DNA from: Tethya wilhelma
Lineage: Eukaryota > Porifera > Demospongiae > Tethyida > Tethyidae
Reading direction: 5' to 3'
NCBI GenBank assembly: GCA_964030475.1
Contig: CAXIPT010000008.1
Span: 139,475-203,474 of the forward strand
Length of the DNA: 64,000 nucleotides
Below, piece by piece: positions 51,501 to 62,084 of the stretch (positions within the stretch are counted from its first letter, which is position 1; every line of letters begins with the position of its first letter). Position numbers and translations under genes: made by a program. The notes beneath the pieces were generated by a model. That model did not search any database and was not told the DNA's origin. It saw nothing but the letters and a program-made list of their open reading frames with translations.

Positions 51501-54500
51501 CCTCTAGGCCAGCTGGTTACTTTGCAAGCCACAGATGATGATGCACTCTCTAATGGTGAGATACTCTATTCTGTGCATCCTGATAATGCCACGCTCTTTG
51601 TTGTGGAGTCTGTCACTGGTGTGCTGAGTACAAGAAGAGCGTTCAACTTTGAAAATGATCCGTTGGAGTACCTAGTTCTTGTCTTTGCAACTGATGGTGG
51701 TTCTCCAGCACTCTCTTCAGAGGCACAAGTTACCATAGCGCTGATAGATGTGGATGAATTTGCACCTGAGTTTGAAGCTGAGACTTATTCTTTTGAAATT
51801 GCTGAGAATTTTACAACTTCCATGTTTGTAGGAAGTGTAACAGCTTCCGATATGGATGGAGGTGTAACTGGACTTGTTGAATATCGGTTCTTCAATGTAT
51901 CTGGATTCTTGCCGTTCAATCTTGATAACCAAACGGGAGATATTTTCACCTCGGCTCCACTAGATAGAGAGAATATTGAATCCTATCAATTTTCTATCGA
52001 AGCTTTCAATCCATTTGGAACAGCTGGCCTATCATCGACAGCTGTCGTGTCCATTCTCATACTGGATGTCAATGACAATGCTCCAGTATTCACTGAACAG
52101 GAATACACAGCAGCCATCACCACCAGCGTAGCTGCAATGATGTCGATTTTAACAGTTTCTGCAAGTGATGCTGATGATGGTTTGAACGGGCAGGTAGGAT
52201 ACTCCTTGCTCGATCCCAGTGGCTTCTTCACCATTTCTGAGACAACAGGCACCATTTCTTCAGCCTCCCAGCTCCAGTCTACTGGCACGTACAACATGGT
52301 TGTCACTGCCAGCGATCTTGGATCTCCATCTCTCTCCAGCACTGCAGCTGTCCTTGTCAATGTAGTCCAGCCTCTACAGATTGACTATCAACAAGAAGGG
52401 GCTGGTTTTATCCTGGAACAGACTTCGGCTAGCATGCAAGATTTCGGCTTCTTTGTCAATACTCCACCAGGAGGTTCTGGTACGATAGCTGCATCTCTGT
52501 CAGATGCGTCAGTTCGATCAATGTATTCTAGTGAGCTCTCTGAAGCTACACAAATGAGAGGTGTGGTCCTTAATGAAGAGGTGTGGCATGACCAGAGGCA
52601 GGTGCAAGTGGTGATCCAAGTGTCTGATGATATTGGAGATGTGCACTGTATGGAAGCAACTGTTGCTGTCAGGCTTGTGCCTGATTCAACCCTTAGAGCA
52701 CTCAGGAATACTGTACCACTGGTAAGTCTTAATACTATTACTTACAAATGATACCTTAGCTACAGTGAAGAGTACACCTTTTATTTCACTCAACTATTAC
52801 TATAGCTAATGTTAATGATTTTTCACTTTGTTTCGTAGGATCTTTGTACCACATCTTCTGACAATGGAATATGTGTTGTTACAATCCCTGTACCGTTCGA
52901 ATGGTTCTCGCACAACCAACCTTCGGCAGAGATTAGTGTCGAGGCAAGATTTCAAGATTCCTTCAGTCTACCTCTCCCTATCAGCACCGTCGCAGTGAGA
53001 GCACAACCTCTACTGAATCTCAGGAACGGTGTGGCTATAGTGACACCTGGAAGACCTGTGCGTGTCTCAGAGCTCTTTGAGGTACCCATCTATGCTCACG
53101 CCACTTACTCAATAGCAGCTCTTGGTATCACTTGTGAGGTAAGCCAACAGTTGGCCATTGAAGGTGTGAATGTTGATCAGAGCATGTGGATATCTGAAAT
53201 ACGTCCACTAAACTACCAACAAGGTACGCCAGAAATTGGTATTGCTGCTGTCTTGCGTAGTCCTGAATCTGTTGATGAAGGATTGATAAATCAGCCACAG
53301 TTGGTTTTTACTCTCCAAGTTAGAGTCCTTCGCTCTGCACTTGAAGGCAGTAGAGCCAATGTCAGTTGTACCACTGCGTATCTTAGCAACATCTACAATG
53401 AAAGGATCCAGCCACGAGGTTTAGCTACTCCAGTTGCTTCACTCGCAATAGACTCAAATCCTGACAATGATCAAACCATAGGTGATGTACAAATAGCACA
53501 GACAGTACCTAGAGGACTCTTCTCATTTGCCAACCAGGCACAAATCGTGAACATGGCTGTTTTTAATGATGTCCCCATTGAAGTTTGGCTAACGCATCTA
53601 GTAGCTATGTCCTCTGGTGCACTAGTCACTGTCACTTCAGTAGCTTGCCAGACATCTTCGTCGTCCTTCTACATCAGTCATACTTGCGATCGTATCTTTG
53701 TGAATGGCTCTGAGTCAGAGGGAGCTGATAGTGATCTCGTGATCGCACAATACCAAGATTTTGTGACCACCATTCCAGTGCGTGTGTGGTTCCCTACTTC
53801 TGAAACAATGATTGAAAGTGCTCCTTCTACTCTTTATGCGATTCAAGACTGGGTTGTACCAAATGGTTCTGGCCAATGTGTGCAGCAATTCCAACAAGCC
53901 AAATTGAGTGCTTTTGCTACTTTTGCCTACAGTTCTTCCTCACCGGTATTCACAGTGTCTATCCTTCCACATATTGTACACTTCCTTGCTCCATCAAACC
54001 CGGATGTAGTTGCCATCTCTGGAGACGGGACAGTGTTTGGATCGATGCCAGGAAGTAGCTTAATCTCTGCACCAAGCAGTCTGATTTCCCCGGTGAATGT
54101 AACCATTCTTGAAAATCCAGTTCAAGTGACTTCTCTCGATTTGACGCTCTTTAGTGGCCTTGCTCTCAATGTGCCAACATCTCCTTACCCCCGCTTCTCC
54201 ACTCAAGTGGCGTCAGTTAGTGTTGAACGTTCCTTCACATCCATTGCTACTCAAGTATTCTCTGCTGTACTGGCTGTCACTTCTGATGGTGGTGTATTCC
54301 CAGTCCGACCAGAATTTGGTTTGATATTGCGATCCCTAGACAGTACTGTCATTGAAGTTGATAATGGAACTGTTTCTCTTGTTGGTAGGGGTTCTGGTGA
54401 ACTGGTCGAGGTTAGCTGGGTCTCGCCGTGTACTAGTGACGTGTTGGCCACCAGTACTGGATACATTGATGTGCTCATTCCTGATCCATCTTCACTCAGT

Positions 54501-57500
54501 GTGGACTTGTCGTCTTCACGGATCACTTACGCCGGTGATACTGCAAGCTCAAGTGGTGTGCCACTATCTGCAAGATTCTCCATCACCATTAGCTTCCCAG
54601 ATGGTCTAACCAGAGATGTCACATCTGACGAAACAACAAGTTACACCATCTTACAGGGAGATAGCCTCATCTCACTCTCAGTGTTGCAGTCCCAAGCTGT
54701 CGTTGCTCCTGTTGATGTGACAGAAAGAGCTGTAGGAAATGTTGTGATAATGGTTGCTTTCGATAATTTGCTCTTTGCTAACATCTCCTTGTCTGTCGTG
54801 AAGTACCAAGGTGTACGAATGTTCTCCACACCACTTCCAGCCTATCCAGGATCTGAATTCGTTTCGAAGACTACACTGTTTTCATTTCAGAATTCCAACC
54901 AGTTTCAAAGAGTTGCACTCGAGCTTGATGCTGTCTTGACTGATGGCTCAACCATCTCTGTCACTCAGTCTCTGTTTACACTCTTCCAGTCCTTGTCTCC
55001 AGGGTTGATACTAAATGGAAACACAGTCCAGGCCTTCTCTGTGGGAGATCATCAAGTTCGAGGTCAGTTTGGACCTGATTCTACCACGCTTACTATTACT
55101 GCCTCAAATGATCCAGTTTCAATCACCTCTTTTGTAAATATTTCGCTTGAAAATGTTGACGACACTTTGAGCGGTGTAGCTGGTCTCCAATCTGTTCCAA
55201 TTGTCATTGATGCTGAGTTTAACGACAGCACCATCTATCCGAGACTTGCTCCTGATGCAGTTGGTCTCATTCCCAGTCTATTAGTGCTCTCAAGTGATGG
55301 GCAAGACACAGTATCAATCGATCCATCCACAGCTAGTGTCACTCTACGGGCCAATAATCATTTGTTGGTGACCATCACTGCTGCGAGTAGATCTGATCGA
55401 CAAATCACTAGTGAAGTTACTTTTGCCTGTAATTTGCAACCAGCAATAGGTGACATTGACATTGGCTTTGATTCTGGAGTTCCGATTCCATCAGCTCAAG
55501 TTGGAGACCGATTCTCAGTACCTCTATATGTAAACGCGGGAACACAGTTGCTATCATCTATTGAAATGGACATTTTGTACAATTCTGATATCCTTAGCTA
55601 TTCTTCTTTTATTCGTGGTCCATCTTTGCCTGAAAACATACTGAGTATCACTTCACCTAGACCAGGGGTCTTGGTACTTACTGGAAGTGGGCTGACTGGT
55701 ATGTCTGGCTTAATTCAACTTGCTTCTCTTGAATTTAGCTCTACTGCCACCGGAGTTGCTTCAATCAGTGGCCGTATCCTCCAGATACTGGATACGAATG
55801 GAACTCCAATTGGAAATGGCTTGGTGAGAGATTTTGTAGCTGGTGATGTGAGTGTTGAAATCACATCTAGTAGTAGCAGAAGAAGAAGAGAGGCTGATCC
55901 CCAGCTAGTTAGAGTACGAAGAAATGTCCAATGTCCTTCCACACCACCTTGCAGTACTTGTCCAAGTGCTAGAGAGATTGGAGATGTAAATGGTGACTGC
56001 ATTTTTGATGTTAGTGATCCCTTCTTCTTGCTTCAGTATCACACTGAAAGTCTCTTTGGTTTTGGCCTAACCTCAGGTATGACTCTTCTTGCCGATCTCA
56101 TCGATAGTCAGAGAGAACAGCTAGATGTCGACATGAACACTGTGCTAGACCTTCAAGATGTCTTCTTCTCATTTCAAGCCAATTCTAACCTCTTGAACTT
56201 CATTACCAATGTGAATATCTTGCCCGTTGAACAAAACCCATCTTGTTTGCTTGCCATCAATGCTACTGTGCTAGGACGTGGCAACGTACCACCAAGTCCA
56301 CAAAACACTGAAGTATACTTTGATTTAGCTTTGCCTTTCGATCGTACCTTCACAACACAGCAACTCTTTGATGAATCAGTTGTCGTCTTGGGAACAGCTT
56401 CTCCAGCTGTCAGTAAGGGGTCGAGTTTACAAGGTGGTGTGTTACAAGCTGCTCACATTGAGTCAGGTGTGTTTGGCATTGAGATACTAACAAACTTGAC
56501 TCTCAATGATATTGGATTGAGCGTGATTCAAATCACATCCTCAAATGGACAAACCACCAATCAAGCTCGAACCAAAGCCTTCTTTGGCCATCCCAATCCT
56601 CCCTATGTTTATTCTAGCCAACTGAATATTGAGGTCCCAGCTTTTGCTGGTTCTACAACTGTCCGTGCTACAAGTGGTTACAATCCTTTCACTGTGTTCA
56701 ACAATACACTATCATCTGGTGTGTGTCTTATCCCTCCTGGGCCTCCCATACTGAACCAGTCTCAGTATCTTGTGGAGCTACCAGAGAATACACTTCTTGG
56801 TACGACAGTTCTTACAATTACAGCTGTGAGTCAAAGTGAGATGGAACCAGTATACACTATTTCAGCTGGCAATGACGGCAGAGTATTTTCTCTGGATCCA
56901 AATACTGGTGTGTTGAGTTTGAGAAACTCTCTTGACTTTGAGATGCAAACTTACTACCAGCTTGAACTTGTAGCTACTGATCCAGTCACATCCTTTTCAT
57001 CGGTTGCCAATGCCGACATATCTGTGACTGACATCAACGACAATAATCCAGTTTTCACTTCATTCGAAGCAAACATAACCATCCCAGCAAACACTCCTAT
57101 TGGTGGACTCATCACTAGTGTATCTGCCAATGACTCAGACAGTGGTGTGAATGCCGATGTGGAGTACAGCATCGAAAGTGATGGAGACACGTTTGCAATT
57201 GACCCCACATTTGGGGTGATCACTCTTCAGCAACGACTAGATTTTGATGTACAGAATTTATACTTTGTCACAGTGAATGCTAGTGACATGGGTGCACCTC
57301 GATTGACCTCATCCATCACCATAACCATCAACATTGATCCACCCGATCCCACAGTTCTTCAGTTCTCACAGGCTGTCTATTCTGAGGATGTCGAAGAGAA
57401 TGTACCAAATGGTACCCCTCTGTTGGTGCGAATCCTAGCCTTCCCAGTGTCAAGTACCAACTCCGAAGATAGTGGGAACAGCCAGATAGAGTACTCAATA

Positions 57501-60500
57501 ACTTCACCCGAGAATGTGCCATTTGTCCTCAACTCAAGGTCAGGACAATTGCTAGTGGATGGTCAAGTCGATAGAGAAGCAACATCATCGTACAGTCTCC
57601 TTATCTCTGCTACTCTTGCCAATGTCACTCGTGCCATACCAGCCATGGCGGTGGTGAGGATTACAGTCCTGGATGTCAATGATAATCCACCTGCGTTCTC
57701 TCAGGACGAATACACCGGAATCTTGATTGAAGGAACCCCACCAGGAACCCTCTCATTGGTGGTGTTTGCTGGCGATCCTGACCTAGGTCTCAATGGGTCT
57801 GTACAGTACTCACTGTTAGTTGACTCCACCCTCCTCTCCATAGAGAGCACGACTGGCCGGCTGACTAACACAGCTGAGATTGACTTTGAGACTAACACGA
57901 CTCTCGCAGCTGTGGTTGTTGCATCTGATATAGGCACCCCGCCTCTATCAAGTACTGTAAATGTGACAATCACTATTGTAGATATCAATGATAATGAACC
58001 AGAGTTATTTGTCTCCCCTGTGAATGTGACCTTGGCGGAAGGAGCACCCATAGGTACGTTTGTTGCACAAGCTAGTGCATTTGATCTAGATTCACCCAGC
58101 ACCAATGGCAACTTGCTATTCAGTCTTGATTTTGTTCTGTATCCATTCACGATCAATCCCTCCACTGGTGAGATTTTAACATCATCGCCACTTGATTTTG
58201 AAATCGTTTTATCGTACCAAGTGATCATCATGGTTCAAGACAGTGGCAGTCCACCTCTCTCTTCTTCTGCCAGCCTCTCCGTTGCCATTAGCGATGAAAA
58301 TGACAACCAGCCTTTCTTCGTACAAGAGGAGTATGACATCACTGTTAGTGAAGAAGTGGGCATTGGGGTACTACTCCTTCAATTGGATGCTACTGATGAA
58401 GACTCTGGCTCCAATGCAGAAGTAACTTTCTCTCTTGTTGACAATTCTCCCATCTTCAATGTAACTGCTGATGGAGCTGTTCTTCTAGCTGCTCCTCTCG
58501 ATTTCGAAGTTGATTCGCTCTATGTTTTGAACGTGTCTGTGTCCAATCTCGTTCCTGGTACTTTGTCCGATTTTGCAACTGTCGTGGTGGAAGTTACTGA
58601 CTTCAATGAGTTTGCACCCATCTTCTCTGCAGATGTCTACAATGTTACAGTTGTAGAAGAATCCTCGAATGTCTTTGTCGTACAAGTTTCAGCAGTAGAC
58701 TTGGATGGAACTGCCAATGTGTCATACACTCTGGATCAACCTGGCAGGTTTACGATTGATATTGATGGAAATGTGTACATAACTCAACCCCTTGACAGAG
58801 AAACCACCCCACAGCTGCAAGTGGTTGTAGTAGCCAGTGACAACAGCTCTCCTGCGATGTCCTCCAGTGCTGTTATTTCAGTGAGTGTGACAGACATTAA
58901 TGACAATAGACCTGAGTTTGGAGCATTTGAGAATCTCACCATCTCTGAAGCTACCCCTGTTGGAACTCCCTTGTTGACTTTCACAGCCACTGATAGAGAT
59001 GCTGGTAGCAATGGAGAAATTGGTGGATTCATTTTGGTGAATTCCAGCCAGGACTTCAACTTGACAGCAAATGGAGAGCTCTCAGTTGCCGAGCAACTCA
59101 GCTCTGATGTAATGCCACAATATGTGCTGATTATTGAAGTCCAAGACAGGGGCGCTCCCCCATTGTCATTGGCAGCTGTCTTGGTCATCACTGTCCAACC
59201 CTCAGCTGCTCCCGAGTTTGAACGTCAAATGTATACCATTTCTGTCGAAGAGAACAACTTTCCAAATATCAATTTGGTACAAGTCAGAGCTACTTTGAGG
59301 AACCCTATGACAGTTATCACTCAATACTCTCTTTCTCTAGAATCAAATTCCTCTCTTGGAAATGTGTTCGCAGTGGAACCAAACTCTGGGAATGTGACAG
59401 CTCTGATCAGTTTTGACCGAGAAGAAGTAGATCAATACACACTCACCGTTGAAGTGGAAGCAGAGTTCAATGCCACCATCTTCTCAGCCACCACCACTGT
59501 TGTTGTGACAGTATTAGACCAGAATGACAACCCACCAGTGTTTGCACTTGAAATCCAATCCGTTTTGATTCCAGAATCCACAGAAGTTGGAACCATAATA
59601 GCCAATTTCGAAGCATCAGATCCCGACATAGTCAATAGCATGATCGAATACTCCATTACAAATGGAAATACTGACTCGCTGTTTGCTATTGATGGGAATG
59701 GAAATGTCTCCACATTGCAGTCACTCTTTGCTCGAGTTGGCACCTACAATCTCACTATACAAGCTTCCAATCCTCCCGATTCTGTGGGTACTTTATCCTC
59801 AACAGCCCAGCTTGAGATAAGCATTGAACCTGTCAATAACTTCTCTCCTGAGTTTGACATGGACCAGTACTTTGTTGAAGTAAATGAGAATGCCACAGTC
59901 AATTCTGTGCTGGTGACTGTAGCAGCCAATGATTCTGATATTGGGTCTGCCGGTCAGATTGTGTATGACATAGCAGCTGGCAATGATGATGGGACATTCA
60001 GTATTGACGCCACAACTGGTGTGCTCACATTAGAATCATCTTTGGACTACGAATTGAGAACAGGCTACGACTTGATCATTAGTGCTAGTGATAGGGGCTC
60101 ACCCATCCGTAGTTCAGAGGTAAATGTCACAATTCTAGTCCTTGATGATAATGACAATCCACCAGTGTTCACAGAAAGGCTCTACAATGGAACCATATTG
60201 GAAAACCTTCCATCTGGTCAGTCCATCTTAACAGTGAATACTACTGATGTAGATTCACAAATAAACTCACTAGTCAGGTTTGAAATTGATTCCAGTGCTG
60301 TGTTTGAAATCACATCAACTGGTGTGATACAAAATACAATAGCCTTCGATCGGGAATCACGTGTCAGTTACATCGTCACAGTAACAGCCATCAATGAGGG
60401 AGCAGGAGTGGTACTAACAGCTACTGCCATGGTTCAGATTGATGTGGCCGATGTCAATGACAATGCACCTCAGTTCAGTGAGCCTCAATATAGGCGCACC

Positions 60501-62084
60501 CTCCAAGCTCCTGTCCCAGAGAATACCACCGTCATTCAGGTCCAAGCCAATGATTTAGATGATGTTGGTCCTAATTCCCAGTTGCAGTTTAGCATTGACA
60601 ATGCAAACGGTACATTCACAATCGACCCACAATCTGGAATAGTTTCTGTTGCTACTGAAATTAGAGTTGAAGCTAACTTCACCCTCGTAGTGACTGTATC
60701 TGACCTTGGAACACCACCCCTCTCCAACGAATCCTTGATACTAGTGTTTGTCCTCCCAGCTGATGATCTGACTGTCGGCCGAGAGAGAGATGTCACGTTT
60801 ACAACTACTCGTGGCGTTCATCTCATCAACACACCACTTGAAATAGCAGAAGACACTTACCAACAACAATATGGCTTTGTAGTTGGTAGAGACGTTCGTG
60901 AAACACGTACCATCACTGCTTCTTTGGGCTCTTTGTCGGACACTTTGATGAACATCTCTCCACTGGATCTCCCAGCTGCCAGTGTGAAGGCTGTTCTCAT
61001 TACTAGTGAAGTATGGCACGATAGTCCACAAGTATTAGTCACAGTGCAAGTAAGGGATCAAGCTTTCAATGTGCACTTACAGCAGACCGTGATGGCTGTT
61101 GTCACCCATCCAGTATTGGGTAGTGTTGAAGCCAGCTGCCTGACTCAATCCTCTCATGGCATCTGTACAGTATCTGTGACCATTCCTGATAATTGGTTCT
61201 TGAGTCAGACATCTGTAGTTGTTGAATATGGACTTTCGATGATTTCCCTTCAAACTTTAGGTTCAGTTAGCATACAAGCAAGGCCTGTGTTTGTAACTGG
61301 AAGCAACATATATGTCTTCATGGAAATGCCACTACGAAATCTTTTCAGAAATAATCTCTTTACTGTCTCAGTTTATGGAGAAGCTGGTACAAAGGCCGTT
61401 GGATCGTACACCATCACAGTCAGCACAGCTAGTGATATCACACTAGTAAGGTTGAATGCTGACAGCAGTGTTTGGCAGGCTGTGACTCGGACAGGCTCTG
61501 GCGGGTCCCAAACCATCACAGCTGTCAGAGCAGACCAAAGTACCACTCCACCTGCTGTGAGGGACCTTCTCTTCACTATAACTGCACAAGTATCTTCCAC
61601 AAGCTCTGTAGATACTCTTATAACAGATGCCATCGTAGCCGACATTGTAGATTTTGGTGACTTTGACAGGATGCGACTTTTGCCTTCACCTGGAGTCCAG
61701 TCTGTTCCCTCACAGGCCTTGTCACGCAATGGCATCACAACTTCTGGTGCAGTATTTGTTGCTGATGATGCTACTGTCGGAATTCTTCCTTTTGTAAACC
61801 ACGCTGAACTTGTGAACACTGCCATTCTAGATGGGGTAACAGTTTCAACTCCTATTAATATCCAAGAAGTACATCTCTCAGGAAATATTTTATCTGTTAT
61901 GAATAGAGTTAATCCAGCTTGCAATTCAAGTAGCACAGGTGTGATTTCTGTGTCCCCTGATTGCTCAAATCTCCTCCTGACAACAGCTCAGACCCAACCA
62001 TCAGTGGAGACCACCATCTTCACAACACACGATGGACAATCTTCATCATTTCAATTCCAGAATCCACAGAAGTTGGTACCATAA
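45503..62084 (+). CDS. Giant coherin-like cadherin: continuation with TMEM132-like, cohesin and dockerin-like modules
   Basis: An open frame runs from the duplication junction 45503 to the donor at 52721 (CTG|GTAAGT). A 117 bp intron follows, and the next exon starts at 52839 (TTTCGTAG|GAT, phase 0) and stays open to TAA 62082-62084. Order of parts: cadherins; block C of five long repeats (~47807-49890); cadherins; TMEM132-type module 1 (~52380-54500); additional Ig-like domains; second cohesin (~55446-55862); furin-like site; dockerin-like pair (~55977-56170); cadherins (~56740-60760); TMEM132-type module 2 (~60770-62050). The stop at 62084 arises only because a third duplication joins in another frame, so the genuine C-terminus, including any transmembrane and cytoplasmic region, is not visible. 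Merged with the upstream part it exceeds 10,000 residues. Confidence 0.88.
47807..49895 (+). other. Block C: five long cadherin-like repeats
   Basis: Third block of exactly five repeats of the same type as blocks A and B. The repeat 3-4 linker IVDLNGPGPGRDY again occurs at the equivalent position. Its first ~240 residues are also present in duplicate copy A (42642-43355). Confidence 0.8.
52380..54510 (+). other. TMEM132-type ectodomain module 1 (N-terminal domain, cohesin-like, three Ig-like)
   Basis: The translated order matches the vertebrate TMEM132 family as I know it: an EVWHDQRQVQVVIQVSD strand pair, CTTSSDNGICVVTIPVPFEW, a cohesin-like beta sandwich, then CDRIFVNGSESEG, PVRVWFP, YAIQDWVVP, GQCVQQFQQAKLSAFATF, VTSLDLTLFSGLAL and LAVTSDGGVFPV. 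TMEM132 proteins show CDxVFVNGKE, VxVWVP, IKGWRVP and a GCxxQYQxAxVxVxTxF run at the same positions. An intron (52722-52838) splits the N-terminal domain. TMEM132s are animal adhesion proteins with a cohesin domain and tandem Ig domains. I am confident of homology, less so of exact borders. Confidence 0.82.
55446..55862 (+). other. Second cohesin domain
   Basis: IGDIDIGFDSGVPIPSAQVG, then DRFSVPLYVNAGTQLLSSIE, MDILYNSDILSY, ISSPRPGVLVLTGSG-type strands, GLIQLASLEFSSTATG and GLVRDFVAGDVSVEI. This is the classical cohesin layout (V-x-VP-Y-V, then D-L-Y-x-x-x-L, then G-x-L-x-x-L-x-F). It resembles bacterial cohesins more directly than the TMEM132-internal one does. Confidence 0.78.
55878..55922 (+). 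other. Predicted proprotein-convertase (furin-type) site
   Basis: RRRREADPQLVRVRRN: a tetra-arginine (55878-55889) and an RVRR (55911-55922) within 15 residues. Both fit R-x-[K/R]-R and lie in a linker between the second cohesin and the dockerin-like segment. They are exposed in an otherwise Arg-poor extracellular protein. Confidence 0.65.
55977..56170 (+). other. Dockerin-like calcium-loop pair
   Basis: IGDVNGDCIFDVSDPFFLLQ followed ~45 residues later by LDVDMNTVLDLQDVFFSFQ. Each is a DxNxD/DxDxN F-hand loop plus helix, as in type I dockerin repeats (GDVNGDG-V--DL--L). The second loop is degenerate. A Cys-rich CPSTPPCSTCPS precedes it. Confidence 0.75.
59568..61514 (+). repeat. Direct duplication 3, copy A (within window)
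   Basis: Matches 62054-64000 at a constant offset of 2486 with no indel seen and roughly a few percent substitutions. It covers four to five cadherin repeats and the start of TMEM132-type module 2. The true extent of the duplication is unknown because the window ends. Confidence 0.95.
60770..62050 (+). other. TMEM132-type ectodomain module 2 (truncated)
   Basis: EVWHDSPQVLVTVQVRDQAF, CLTQSSHGICTVSVTIPDNW, a cohesin-like segment (VTGSNIYVFMEMPLRNLF, NNLFTVSVYGEAGTKAVGSY), VRDLLFTITAQV, then VADDATVGILPFVNHAELVN and TAILDGVTVSTPINI. The last two match TMEM132 Ig1 (VGIVPLAxxTEILNTAILTG). It lacks the intron found in module 1. It breaks off at 62053, before the CDxVFVNG-type strand is complete, because duplication 3 restarts there. 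Confidence 0.82.

Noticed and set aside
55446..56170. Bacterial contamination or recent horizontal transfer as the source of cohesin and dockerin-like parts
   Set aside because: They lie in the same open exon as metazoan-type cadherins, in a gene with spliceosomal introns, and fit the known coherin-type cadherins. An ancient transfer before animals remains possible but is not shown here.
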